The notes: generated from the sequence alone by a model not told the origin. 64,000 bases of DNA from an uncultured Leptolyngbyaceae cyanobacterium (GCA_938023035.1 CALIDI010000051.1:60257-124256); one strand, 5' to 3'; counted from the first letter of the stretch, positions 9,359 through 18,593 are shown. Numbers and translations: made by a program.

Positions 9359-11860
9359 TTAGGCATCAGCCTTGTCGCATGGAAATGGGTCAGTTGGCAA
9401 CTCTTCAGCCTGAGTCTTGTTTGTTGGTGAATCTTTGAAAAGGGGGGGCGTGGTTTGATTTGTCTGGGAATTGGCCGGGATCCAAAGCTGGGTTGTTGCC
9501 TGAAGAAACCTATCAGATTCATAGAAGGCATCTAGTGCCTTCAGCTCCTGCTCTGACAGCCAGAAATCAGCATTATCCAGGGGAGAGTCAGTTGCCATGG
9601 AGGCGGATGCCACCCTTTCCAGATCTGCGAGAACTTCTTGAGCGGATTCATAGCGTTGGCTAAAGTCTCGTCGGATCATTTTTGTCACAACCTCGGCAAG
9701 GGCCTGGCTGACCTGGGCACGATCGCGCCAGAGCAAATCTCCAGTGCGCTCATCTGTTTTAAGATGGCTAGGGGGTAAGCCCGTCAAAGCCTGCACACTA
9801 GTCATCCCAATGGCATAGAGGTCACTACTAAAGCGCGGATTACCGGCGTACTGTTCATCGGGCATAAACCCTTTGGTGCCAATGCCGACGGTTGCACTGG
9901 AGAGTTGCTGTGTTTGTTCGACCAGGGCTGGAATTTCTTTGACCGCGCCAAAGTCAATCAGCACTAGCTTGCCATCAGATTTGCGTCGGATAATGTTGCT
10001 GGGTTTAATATCGCGATGAATCACATTTTGGCTATGGACAAAGGCAATAATTTCGAGTAGGTCTTTCAGTAGGGCAATCACACGGCTTTCAGGAAAAGGC
10101 ATGCCAATCCGTAATTCTGTACTGAGAGGATGCCCTAGAATAAACTCCTGCACCAGATAAAATTCGTTCTCCTCCTCAAAGTAGGCGAGTAGCTGAGGAA
10201 TGCGATCGTGTTTACCGAGTTTTTCGAGAATAGTTGCCTCGCGCTGAAACATAGTGCGGGCCAGTTGTAGCAGTTTGGGGTTATCGCTAACCAGGCGTAG
10301 ATGTTTGACTACACAGGTTGGGTGCCCCGGTCGGTGGGTATCTTCTGCAATAAAGGTTTCACTGAACCCCCCCGATCCCAAAACTTTGAGAATGCAATAG
10401 CGCCCTTTCAGAGTTTTGCCAAAGACGGCTTGTTGGCGCAGGATCAAAATGTCTTGCAGATCTTCCTGTTGGCTAATAATTTCTTGAACGATTGGGGAAT
10501 TGGCATACTGGGCCAGGGTTTGCCGTAATTGCATCCGACGCAGGTAGTCGCTGGCGGTTTGAGTGAGAAAGTAGCATACCCCACTGAGGGCGATCGCCCC
10601 CAGTGGGATGGTGGTTGGTAGGCTGAGATAACGGTAGGTAAAAATGCCATACCCTAGACTGGCAACTCCCAGCAGAATACCAGCGGTAATCAACAGTTGC
10701 TGATGGGGTCGCTTTGCCCGGCTCTGAAGCCAACCTGCGCCCAGGCAAAGGGTCAAGACATAGGCAGCCTGCCCCCAAGGGGGAGCGATCGCATTGGCAA
10801 TGGCACGATTCTCCATCAAGGTGGCGATCGCATTAGCGTTAATCTCGATTCCGCTCATCGGGTTTGGGTAGCGGAAGGTGCCCGCAAAAGGGGCATTGTG
10901 AAAATCTCGATAGGCGGCAGCCGTTGGCCCAATTAGCACAATCTTGTCTTTAAAAGTGCCATCCTTTCGATGCTTTTGCCAGTTTGTTTGATCCAGAATA
11001 TGCCAGAGGGGCACCTGGGGAAAGGTATTTTTAGGGCCGTAGTAAAAAATATCGCTTCCTCGGGGATGCGCGTAGGCAACCTGGGCTGACTGCAAGGCGG
11101 CTTCAGCAAAGGAAGGAATCTGGGCGCTGGTCTGTAAAAAATCCGCAGCCACATCTGGTGGATAGGTTTTAGCAACCATTAGGGGATACTCGCGCCCCAG
11201 GGTATGGAGTTTACCGTTGGGTGCGGGTGCATAGTTGATATGACCAATGACCAGTGGAGCGGTCTCAAAGATAGCATGAGGGGTAATCACTTGAGTCCGC
11301 TGGCCGGCATTGTCAATCACATCGTCGTATTGAGCCGCTAGGGTAACCCGTTTGGGATATTTTGCTAAGACCTGACTGAGTTGCTGATCAGCTTTTGGGC
11401 TGGCACTTAGTCCATCCAGCACGATGTCGATCGCAACCGTTTTAGCCCCTGCTTGCATTAACCGATCAATCGCGATCGCGTAGGCACTGCGCTTAGGGGG
11501 AGCTGTTTCGAGTGGCTCCAGATCCACATATTTTTGCGGATCGGTGGGATATACCTGGCTCCCTTGCACAGCAGAATCTTCATCCAGGCCAACAATCACA
11601 ATGTCAGCGGGCGGTGGCAGCGGGCCACGAAACTCAAAGAACCAGACCTGCCCCTGACGTTCGAGTAACTGGCCCAGACTGGTTTGGCTACCAGTCATGA
11701 GCGCTCCGGCGATCGCCCAAAGCCCCATCAGCCAGTGGCCTAACTTGGCCGTGTGTTTTGCTCGTAACGAAGTGGATGTTGGCGCAACGGTTTGATTAAC
11801 CGTGGAAGGCAAGCCTGCAACTAGGGTTGCGTCCTCTAGCGATGACGATTTCTCAGGCAT
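9359..11860 (-). CDS. CHASE2-domain serine/threonine protein kinase
   Basis: An 833-residue membrane receptor kinase. There is an N-terminal membrane segment (about 43-60), then an extracytoplasmic CHASE2 domain to about 360 (DIVIVGLDEDS, KTVAIDIVLDG, KDKIVLIGPTA). Two to three membrane segments follow at about 365-440, then a Hanks-type kinase domain from about 485 with GSGGFSETF (glycine loop), CVVKH (Lys), VIHRDIKPSNII (catalytic loop) and LIDFGAVKE (DFG). The C-terminal tail is Thr/Pro-rich. The architecture is common in filamentous cyanobacteria. CHASE2 senses an unknown extracellular signal. All kinase catalytic residues are visible, so it should be active. Confidence 0.93.
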   Translation of the reverse strand: MPEKSSSLEDATLVAGLPSTVNQTVAPTSTSLRAKHTAKLGHWLMGLWAIAGALMTGSQTSLGQLLERQGQVWFFEFRGPLPPPADIVIVGLDEDSAVQGSQVYPTDPQKYVDLEPLETAPPKRSAYAIAIDRLMQAGAKTVAIDIVLDGLSASPKADQQLSQVLAKYPKRVTLAAQYDDVIDNAGQRTQVITPHAIFETAPLVIGHINYAPAPNGKLHTLGREYPLMVAKTYPPDVAADFLQTSAQIPSFAEAALQSAQVAYAHPRGSDIFYYGPKNTFPQVPLWHILDQTNWQKHRKDGTFKDKIVLIGPTAAAYRDFHNAPFAGTFRYPNPMSGIEINANAIATLMENRAIANAIAPPWGQAAYVLTLCLGAGWLQSRAKRPHQQLLITAGILLGVASLGYGIFTYRYLSLPTTIPLGAIALSGVCYFLTQTASDYLRRMQLRQTLAQYANSPIVQEIISQQEDLQDILILRQQAVFGKTLKGRYCILKVLGSGGFSETFIAEDTHRPGHPTCVVKHLRLVSDNPKLLQLARTMFQREATILEKLGKHDRIPQLLAYFEEENEFYLVQEFILGHPLSTELRIGMPFPESRVIALLKDLLEIIAFVHSQNVIHRDIKPSNIIRRKSDGKLVLIDFGAVKEIPALVEQTQQLSSATVGIGTKGFMPDEQYAGNPRFSSDLYAIGMTSVQALTGLPPSHLKTDERTGDLLWRDRAQVSQALAEVVTKMIRRDFSQRYESAQEVLADLERVASASMATDSPLDNADFWLSEQELKALDAFYESDRFLQATTQLWIPANSQTNQTTPPLFKDSPTNKTQAEELPTDPFPCDKADA

Positions 11861-12429
11861 GATCCCAATTCAAATGGTGCAACCGATACCCTGCATCCCC
11901 TGATGGTTTGGCCCTTTCCCAAAAATGATCGTGATGCACAACTTAACGCTAAGGAAACAAAGTTCCGGTCAGAACTCTAGCCAGAAAGGGCGACATTACT
12001 GTCGTCTATCCTGGCTTAGAAATTAGATTTTGGCTAGTCCTCTGGGGATCGCAAAATGGTCTGTAAAGGGATCCGCAATCGCGGATAAAAGTATTGATGA
12101 GCACAGCAGAATCCCCCCTGTTGGGTGATGACACGCGGTGTGGGATCATTAATCTATAAGCAGAGAGAACCAGTTGCTCTGCTTCCCGTTGAATCGAGAG
12201 GGGATGCCCTTTTGCCTAGGTCATTTGGTCATTTTCCGCTGCTTATCGCGTTGCTGAGAACCGTTTCTGGTAAGGGCCTCACTAAGCAAGATTTAGCTTG
12301 AAATCGATGGGCCTTCTACCTGCAAACGTTCAGTCTAGACTGAGCCGCAGTTGATTGATTTCCCTTGCAGTTCAAAAAAGCAAGGGTAGACGCCTATCCA
12401 CCCGACTGATTACAGCAGGAGAACGGTAA
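11861..12429. other. Long divergent intergenic region
   Basis: About 570 bp between the kinase start and a microprotein gene. It must hold both promoters, but I cannot point to a defined regulatory site. No RNA gene recognised. Confidence 0.4.
12417..12421 (+). promoter_or_regulatory. Ribosome binding site AGGAG for microprotein
   Basis: AGGAG lies 8 nt before an ATG at 12430. This spacing is the main reason to call the 28-codon frame a gene. Confidence 0.65.
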
Positions 12430-12516
12430 ATGTTAGAACTCTTTGCCTTTTTTGCAATTTACCTGATATTCAGCGCTATCTTTGTCGCCCGTTTGGATGC
12501 ACCCGTCAAAGAGTAA
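12430..12516 (+). CDS. Small single-span membrane protein, 28 residues
   Basis: The frame reads MLELFAFFAIYLIFSAIFVA followed by a charged tail RLDAPVKE and TAA. About 19 hydrophobic residues form one membrane span. The size and layout resemble the small subunits of photosynthetic or NDH-1 complexes, but it does not match any I know (PetL, PetN, PsbM, PsbT, Psb30, NdhP considered). The Shine-Dalgarno is good and a 570-bp promoter region lies upstream. It converges with the minus-strand gene at 12561. The function is unknown. Confidence 0.6.
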   Translation: MLELFAFFAIYLIFSAIFVARLDAPVKE

Positions 12517-12560
12517 ACCAGTCGCTTAGGTGATGGTTACGACTCATGTAGAGTCAGGTT

Positions 12561-13265
12561 TTAAGGGTGGGGCGCTGGCTGTAGCATTTGTTCGAGTACC
12601 TGTCTCTGGTCTGGGTCAGGTTCTTGGCGAAGGTGCTCTTTTAGAGCGTTTTGCGCTGTCTCTGTACGGCGACGGGAAAGGCTACGAAATGCTTGAGTGC
12701 GAGTTTCGCGATCGCCACTAGAAAGAAGCCGAATCAGTAGGGCCTCCCAATCGGGCGTTTGTTTTTGCACAGCCAGGCTGCGCCGAGCTTGTTGGCGGAC
12801 GGGTGGTTCGGTATCGGCTACGGCCTGCTCAATGTAAGGTAGATAGACTGGGTTAGGAAATAGCTCCATGAGATGCATGGCCCAGCGTCTTTCAGCAGCA
12901 TTACCATGGGTAAATAGCTCAGGGGCCGCTAAGTCGGCATTCAGTTCCTCCATTGCATCCAGCAGGCAAAGCTTGTTGACCTCAGTCGGGGTTTCATAGG
13001 CCTGTAGCAGTGGAATCAGTGCCCGGCGATCGCCCAACACTGTTAAAGCTTGAGCTGCCTGACACCACTGTTCTGGATGGCGCAACTGAGCGATCGCCGT
13101 TTGATAATCCATATGTGTAGGTTTCTCTCCTTCTGAATTAGCAAAACCAGGCACAGTAACTGCACCAGAGCAACTGTAAGCGCTCCACAACAACGGTAGC
13201 ACTACCAGACCAAGGGGGAACTTCTTCCTAACGAACCACCGGGTTGTCTTCCAGCCCAAACCCAC
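12561..13265 (-). CDS. Exported HEAT-repeat protein, possible partner of the upstream peptidase-like protein
   Basis: The C-terminal about 180 residues are HEAT/PBS-lyase-like helical repeats (QAAQALTVLGDRRALIPLLQ, PPVRQQARRSLAVQ, ETRTQAFRSLSRR). Before them is a signal-like stretch (RKKFPLGLVVLPLLW then SAYSC), suggesting export and perhaps a lipid-linked cysteine, though the lipobox is imperfect. The start is uncertain: a GTG at 13265 gives a basic N-region plus the hydrophobic core and overlaps the preceding gene by 38 nt; a GTG at 13202 would truncate the signal. The overlap implies co-expression with the 586-residue gene. A role as inhibitor or immunity partner is inference from position only. 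Confidence 0.65.
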   Translation of the reverse strand: MGLGWKTTRWFVRKKFPLGLVVLPLLWSAYSCSGAVTVPGFANSEGEKPTHMDYQTAIAQLRHPEQWCQAAQALTVLGDRRALIPLLQAYETPTEVNKLCLLDAMEELNADLAAPELFTHGNAAERRWAMHLMELFPNPVYLPYIEQAVADTEPPVRQQARRSLAVQKQTPDWEALLIRLLSSGDRETRTQAFRSLSRRRTETAQNALKEHLRQEPDPDQRQVLEQMLQPAPHP

Positions 13266-14988
13266 GATAAGCACCTCCGCGACGACCTCCCGGTGTTGTT
13301 GGCCCCTGTTGCGCATCCATCCCCCGAATAATTTGCTCCGCTGATTGCTGCCCCAAGACTGAATCCAGAAAGGTTTCCAGAGTGCCTGTTTCATCGCCCC
13401 AATCGACAGTACGCTGGGTTGCCAAAATATCCGTTGAGCGGGAGTCGTGCCCCGGTGTTGCCCGCAGACTAGTGACATAATCTTGAGTACGACAGCCATC
13501 AAACACCAATAACCGATAGCGGCGTTCAGGATGATCTACTGCGGCTCGAGCCAACTCACCGGCTTGACCTGTGACAGGGGCAGATCCAGTTCTCCCCTGA
13601 CGCTGCAAGCTCCAGTAAATTAAACGGCTGCCAAACTCCCCAGAATGACGATTTTGAGGATTCACAAAGACATTCCCCTGATTAGAACCAAGCACATTGA
13701 TACGATTGTGGTTGACCCGCCAGAGAAATTGTTGCCAGGCTGATCGCCCGCTGCGTCTCCCCTCATTTCGCATTTCTCGCTCCAACACAGTGTAATCGCG
13801 AATCTCCTGCTCAATGTTGCCGTCTCGATCTAGCAGTTCAAAAGACATAAAGTTGCGGTCAAAGTCTGGCCCAGAGCCATAGCGACCGTGGCCAGAATAG
13901 TAGGCAATATCCGACTGAGCCATCCCTTCACGAAATGCTCCCGAGGCCGCTGCTCCCTCGCTACCATCCGCACTAAAAATCAGCCGCACTACTGCATGCA
14001 CCTGGCGTGCTTCTGCGGCAGGGGGCGTATAGGTGAGGGCATTTTCACGCACAAAGAACAGCCCAAAGGCGCTTTCACCCATTGCTCGTCCCGCCTGTTT
14101 ATAAATCTGCCGTGCGGCATCGGCATCCTGGACAAACCCCCGTGCTGTGAGAATCCGCTGAAAGGCTCTAATCGTATGACGGTGATGCCCTTCTTCATCA
14201 AAGCCGATGCCCAGGGTCATATCTAACACCCCATCTCGGAACATCTCGCCATAGCGGAGGTGATGTTCTCCCCGTCTACCTGTGGTCGGGGCAGTAGCCG
14301 CCATTAACCGCCCTGTGGCGGTGGCTGCATCTAGAGTACGCCACTGCTCGCCCCCAAAAGCTTCTACCAGGCCGGACTCTGTCATTGGCCCTAAAACGCC
14401 ATCAACTCTGATCTGATAAAGTCCCAGTCGTCGTAGTTGGCGCTGGATAGCCATGATTTCGGTACGGTTCCAAGGGGGGGCGGTTGGGGTTGCAGTCTCA
14501 GAGGTCGTGTTGGATGGTGACCAGCGCTGGATCCTTGGGGCAGTCACAGTGGTAGGAGCTATTCCAGCGCGGGGTAGCAGGGGCAGTGTTGCAGATCGGG
14601 CGTAAGTAAGGGCGTGCTCAGTGACCTGTCCCAGGGGAGCTGACAGCCGCAGGATTGGTTGAGGAACGGGATCCATTGACTGATCAGACCCGTTGCGATC
14701 TCCCAACTCCGAGAGGTGCTTTCCTGTCTGCGATATCTCCCCTTTGGATGATACGGTAGTCGGATTCCTCTGGATAGGGGGAGAACATCCTGGAAAAACC
14801 GGGATATTCTGTAGGTCAGGCCCAAACAGGGATGCGCTTTCTAACCGGGTTTGCAGACTGGGACGATCGCCAATAACAGCTAGGGGGGCAATTGCCTCCT
14901 CCGCATCACTAAAGGGGCGAGTCTGTAACCCTTTATGGCTAGCCGAATGAGCAGTGCAATGGGGACGGGAACGAAGACGAGCGTACAT
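13228..14988 (-). CDS. Putative eCIS-type cargo: peptidoglycan-binding plus caspase-like domain
   Basis: 586 residues. The N-terminus (about 1-75) has LQTRPF and then LQTRLESASLFGPDLQNIPV followed by PPIQ, a pattern I associate with cyanobacterial proteins carried by extracellular contractile injection systems. Residues about 175-245 look like a PG_binding_1 domain (RQLRRLGLYQIRVDGVLGP). The C-terminal part contains AYYSGHGRYGSGPDFDRN and, later, VFDGCRTQDY, matching the His-Gly and Asp-x-Cys dyad motifs of clan CD (caspase/gingipain-like) peptidases. There is no signal peptide. Known: eCIS cargoes are often enzymes or toxins. Inferred: peptidase activity and delivery. No sheath, tube or baseplate gene is in this window. 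Confidence 0.7.
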   Translation of the reverse strand: MYARLRSRPHCTAHSASHKGLQTRPFSDAEEAIAPLAVIGDRPSLQTRLESASLFGPDLQNIPVFPGCSPPIQRNPTTVSSKGEISQTGKHLSELGDRNGSDQSMDPVPQPILRLSAPLGQVTEHALTYARSATLPLLPRAGIAPTTVTAPRIQRWSPSNTTSETATPTAPPWNRTEIMAIQRQLRRLGLYQIRVDGVLGPMTESGLVEAFGGEQWRTLDAATATGRLMAATAPTTGRRGEHHLRYGEMFRDGVLDMTLGIGFDEEGHHRHTIRAFQRILTARGFVQDADAARQIYKQAGRAMGESAFGLFFVRENALTYTPPAAEARQVHAVVRLIFSADGSEGAAASGAFREGMAQSDIAYYSGHGRYGSGPDFDRNFMSFELLDRDGNIEQEIRDYTVLEREMRNEGRRSGRSAWQQFLWRVNHNRINVLGSNQGNVFVNPQNRHSGEFGSRLIYWSLQRQGRTGSAPVTGQAGELARAAVDHPERRYRLLVFDGCRTQDYVTSLRATPGHDSRSTDILATQRTVDWGDETGTLETFLDSVLGQQSAEQIIRGMDAQQGPTTPGGRRGGAYRGFGLEDNPVVR

Positions 14989-15186
14989 AGTGAAGTGGCT
15001 TCAGTAAAGACTCAAAGACCTTGGTTATGCCGGAGCTAATCTGGAATCAGGAGTTAGTCTTAATGCAGAGCAAAGGTTAGGCATGCAAGAATTTCAAAGC
15101 CGGCATCTTTCGCATCTAAAGTCCAGTTTGCGACGGCTCATTTCCCTACCAGCAACCGGTTTGGTTTGACCTTGGGCAAGGCCGCA
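14989..15186. other. Spacer within the minus-strand effector-like cluster
   Basis: 198 bp, no gene. It probably holds the promoter of the 586-residue gene. I see no hairpin with a T-run that would mark termination of the upstream lipoprotein gene. Confidence 0.35.
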
Positions 15187-15660
15187 TTAGTTCAAATCTG
15201 GCGGCAACACATAGAGCAAGACCGTGGACCGGGTGCCATCTAGGTAAAGGGAGTAGTGAAAGATACTGTGAGTCTCATAGAATGACCAGCGCACCGTTTC
15301 ACACTGGCCATCCACCGATTCAAACAAAATACTGGCCCAGGCAACCAACTGATCCTGGCCCTTCTCATTGCGACCACGGCCATACCGGTAATCGAGTAGG
15401 GTAGCGGTCAGGGTGGTTTCTGGCAGCGGCGTCGCAACATTACGCTGCAATGCAATTGGGATGAGCGTAGAAAGCGAGTTTCCAGAACTGGGACTCATAG
15501 GTCTTTTCTCTAAAGAAGTGGCGTGAACTGGGGATAGAGGGCGATCGCCCGAATGTCGAGAGGAAGGAGCCAGTTTTATCGGTATCGCAGCGGTCTGACA
15601 GGCCATGCAGAGCACTGAAAGCAGATAAAAAATCAGAAGTTTTATTCTCGGTTTTAACAT
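15187..15660 (-). CDS. Small lipoprotein, function unknown
   Basis: 157 residues. An ideal AGGAGG lies a few bases before the ATG. The N-terminus has two basic residues, a hydrophobic core and a lipobox-like VLCMAC, so it is probably a lipoprotein with Cys20 or so as lipidation site. The mature part has a low-complexity Ser/Pro/Leu region (about 30-75) and then a small globular domain of about 80 residues (TATLLDYRYGRGRNEKGQDQ, QCETVRWSFYETHS). It starts 40 nt after the stop of the metallopeptidase-like gene, so the two are probably cotranscribed. No family recognised. Confidence 0.75.
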   Translation of the reverse strand: MLKPRIKLLIFYLLSVLCMACQTAAIPIKLAPSSRHSGDRPLSPVHATSLEKRPMSPSSGNSLSTLIPIALQRNVATPLPETTLTATLLDYRYGRGRNEKGQDQLVAWASILFESVDGQCETVRWSFYETHSIFHYSLYLDGTRSTVLLYVLPPDLN

Positions 15661-15700
15661 GGTTCCTCCTCACCGCAAGGATAGGTAGCGGTTGCTCCGA

Positions 15701-17062
15701 TCATGTCCCGATCCTCTGACGAAATTGGCGATAAATCCGGGGCGATAAACTTGCCCGCGCCTGCTGCCAGAAAGAGCCAGCCCGCCAGCGATTGCTTAAA
15801 AACCGCCGATCCAGTTGATCGAGTTGATCGACTGCGGCAAAAAGAGCGGTGACTTCTGCAGAACCCCTTGCACTAGCGGGGGTACAGGCCGTTAAGGCCT
15901 GACTCACCGCCTGAATTCTCACAGAGTTAACTAAGTTACCACCCACCGGGCGACTAAACGAGTTGACCATGCGACGAAAGGCGCGATCAGTTGTGTAAAA
16001 CTGGGGAACATAGTCATAGCCGGTATTGACGAGATGCCAGAAGATGTTTTCTTGACGCCGGTTGCGAAATCGCGTTCGGCAGGTGTGGATTGTGCCAGAA
16101 ACGGGGTCCGTGAAGGTAACAATGCGATTATTTCTGGCTCTCCGGGACGATCGCCCGAATCGATCGTTAGCAGACCCTTCTGGATTCTCAATCCAATAGG
16201 CGCGAAACTCAGATTGATAGTCGTTAAATACCGGCCCCCCTGCAACGGCCCAGACTTGCCTTGGCCAAGTTTGGTCGGCATCATGTTGGACTTCGTGAAT
16301 CAAAGTTCCTTTAATCTCGTCATCGCTCTGCCGCGCTGGATTGATAATTTCTAGAACTAAGCCGCCAGGTTGTAAGCCCCCTAAAGCATTGGCCACATCA
16401 TATTTCAGGTGCGGACTCACCTTCACCGCCGGATCGGCGGGGTAATCACCCCCCACATTCGGATGAAAAACCTGCGGGTCAAAATAAGCCACACCCTGGG
16501 TCGGGTCTCGCGTCGTGCTGTCGTGAGTGGGGGTGAGAATGACCACGCGGCAGTGCCCTTGCTGAATCCACTCGCAGGAGTTATGCAACAGGTTATCCCG
16601 ATTGCGGGTGCCTTTTGATGGATCGACGACGATCGCTAACCCCTGCTGAATAATGTTGGCAATTCGGGTTTGTTGCGTTCGGTGTTGGGCGATCGCAGTG
16701 ATTCGCTGGATGCTGGCCATCAAATCACCTAGCCAATCGCGCTGCACCGCCGCTGCACCCTGACTGACTTGTCGTGATACCCACTGGGATGGGGTATTCA
16801 GCCTTAGTAGAGGCTGCTCTGTTTGGGCGGGGCGGGGCAACGAGTCAGACTTGGGCATTACGGAAATGTCTCCAAGCTGGAATCCGGGTTGCGTGGCCTT
16901 CGCTTCCACGGAGGAAGGGGATGGGCTGTGGGTTGTGATGGCAGGAGAAAAACCTTGTTCGCAGGGCGACTCTTCAAAGGGGCGAGTTCCCATCTGCAGG
17001 CGGTGCTGTTCCCGGGTATCGGAGTAGACAGAGTGGCGCTTAGTATGAATCGGGGCATTCAT
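15701..17062 (-). CDS. Putative eCIS-type cargo with zincin (HExxH) peptidase domain
   Basis: 453 residues. The N-terminal about 95 residues have TKRHSVYSD, MGTRPFEE and GFQLGDISVMP, matching in order the pattern of the neighbouring 586-residue protein and, as I recall it, of cyanobacterial eCIS cargo. The middle domain (about 130-330) has KGTLIHEVQHDADQ: HEVQH is an HExxH zinc motif, with SEFRAYW about 35 residues later offering a Glu third ligand. The C-terminal part is helical and basic. There is no signal peptide or membrane span. It is not the common DUF4157 zincin, whose motif region looks different. Peptidase function is inferred from the motif; the target is unknown. Confidence 0.7.
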   Translation of the reverse strand: MNAPIHTKRHSVYSDTREQHRLQMGTRPFEESPCEQGFSPAITTHSPSPSSVEAKATQPGFQLGDISVMPKSDSLPRPAQTEQPLLRLNTPSQWVSRQVSQGAAAVQRDWLGDLMASIQRITAIAQHRTQQTRIANIIQQGLAIVVDPSKGTRNRDNLLHNSCEWIQQGHCRVVILTPTHDSTTRDPTQGVAYFDPQVFHPNVGGDYPADPAVKVSPHLKYDVANALGGLQPGGLVLEIINPARQSDDEIKGTLIHEVQHDADQTWPRQVWAVAGGPVFNDYQSEFRAYWIENPEGSANDRFGRSSRRARNNRIVTFTDPVSGTIHTCRTRFRNRRQENIFWHLVNTGYDYVPQFYTTDRAFRRMVNSFSRPVGGNLVNSVRIQAVSQALTACTPASARGSAEVTALFAAVDQLDQLDRRFLSNRWRAGSFWQQARASLSPRIYRQFRQRIGT

Positions 17063-17555
17063 GGTAGGGTTTCCAAAGAACTAGCCAAGGAAACAGGTGG
17101 GGGCAAGCTAGGCGATCACAAGACAATCACCAGGCGGGTCGATAGGGCTTTGGCCAAACCGCTGAGGATCAAACCATCGGCTCAACCGCCATGCTGAGTG
17201 GGCCTTCTGACTCATTGTGGGCATGAGAGCGATCGCAACAGCTTGAATCCATCCCAATCTTCAGAACGAGCTGCAACCGATCCGGATCAGCTTTACAAAA
17301 GCTGTCATAGGGTCTCGGTGATGGGCTACTGATAAGCAAAAAGGAAAATCGGGTTCTAGAGGATGCTTGAAAAGCCCGTCTCGCCGTAGCCCTGGCAACT
17401 CAAGTCGCAGCCATACAGACAAAACCTTACCTCCGCAGGTTACGAAAAGTTCTAGCTGGGTTGAGTCCACGACAGTAGACTTCTTCACTGCCAATAGACT
17501 CTGCAACCTGGCGATCGCAATATTGGATGCGTGTATTGAATTCTGCCTAGGGAGA
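17063..17555. other. Intergenic region with possible repeat relic
   Basis: About 490 bp. Short open frames on both strands do not look like genes. Around 17490-17525 the string CAATAGACTC.GCAAC recurs near 27079, suggesting a decayed dispersed repeat. Confidence 0.35.
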
Positions 17556-18593
17556 CTAATCTGCATTTAACTTTTCTACAGGAATCAGAGTCACCTCCAG
17601 GCTGATGCGTCTGCCTAGTCTTTGCTGCAAAAATTCCTGAACAAGTTGCACCTGTTTTTGTGAAATGGCCCCAGATTTGGCGGCTACATCTAAATCAACC
17701 AGCAGCCGATCGCCCTGCCGGTAGACCTGCAACCGGCGAATGTCTCGATCAGCAAAAGTCAGCGTTTGCCGGGCAATGATCTGGCGAATCTCATCTCGGA
17801 TGCGCTGTTTAACCACTAGATCTTGAAACGAGAAACCCAAGGGAATTGCCAAAATCACCAGGCTGGAGATCGCTACTATCAGCCCTTTTTTGGCACGGGC
17901 AATCGAGCCATACCGTTGTAGGAGAAAGACCGCACTGCCGCTAAAAATAATCCCTACCAGGTTCGTCAAAAATAGCAGGAAAGAACCTCCTGTAACAGCC
18001 GGCAGGCGATTAGCCAGACCAATGCCGACCACGCTCAAGGGCGGTACAAGTGCAACCGCGATCGCGACGCCAGGCAATGCATCCGAAATATCGCGCCGGG
18101 ACTTGGCATAGGCACCGGCTGTTCCGGCAGCCAGCGCCACGCCCAAATCAATCAGGGTTGGGGCGGTGCGAGCCTGAATTTCAGAAGTGAGGGTGTTTAG
18201 CCCGGTCAGCCGACAGATGACCAAGCTGATGAGAATGACCAATATCACGCCAGTAATTACAGATAGCAGCGATCGCCGTAAGAGGCGACGATTACCCATC
18301 ACCGTTGAAAAAGCAATGCCCAAAATTGGCCCCATCAAGGGAGCCACAATCATCGCCCCAATAATGGTAGCGGCACTGCTAGCCAATAGCCCAAAAGTGG
18401 CGATCGCCCCCGATAGCAAGAGCAACACATAAAAACTGAGTGAAGGGTCGGCAGAGCGCCAAAGACTGCGGTTGAGACTGACTAGAGGCACCGGTTTTGA
18501 TGCCATCCAGCGCCAATTACCACTGTTACCCTTGGTGACACCTTCTACATATTGCCTAGAGCGAACAATCGCCCGTTTAAGGGAAAATCGCAT
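17556..18593 (-). CDS. DUF389 (TIGR00341-type) membrane protein
   Basis: 345 residues with at least five to six hydrophobic segments between about 50 and 265. Family-typical motifs are LLASSAATIIGAMIVAPLMG, then TAGAYAKSRRDISDALPGVA and AIAVALVPPLSVVGIGLA. The C-terminal about 75 residues are soluble (QRIRDEIRQIIARQ, GRRISLEVTLIPVEKL). The biochemical role of DUF389 proteins is unknown. The gene stands alone with a long upstream region. Confidence 0.9.
   Translation of the reverse strand: MRFSLKRAIVRSRQYVEGVTKGNSGNWRWMASKPVPLVSLNRSLWRSADPSLSFYVLLLLSGAIATFGLLASSAATIIGAMIVAPLMGPILGIAFSTVMGNRRLLRRSLLSVITGVILVILISLVICRLTGLNTLTSEIQARTAPTLIDLGVALAAGTAGAYAKSRRDISDALPGVAIAVALVPPLSVVGIGLANRLPAVTGGSFLLFLTNLVGIIFSGSAVFLLQRYGSIARAKKGLIVAISSLVILAIPLGFSFQDLVVKQRIRDEIRQIIARQTLTFADRDIRRLQVYRQGDRLLVDLDVAAKSGAISQKQVQLVQEFLQQRLGRRISLEVTLIPVEKLNAD

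Noticed and set aside
17261..17566. 101-residue minus-strand frame downstream of the DUF389 gene
   Set aside because: Overlaps the DUF389 3' end, shows no domain and contains repeat-like sequence.
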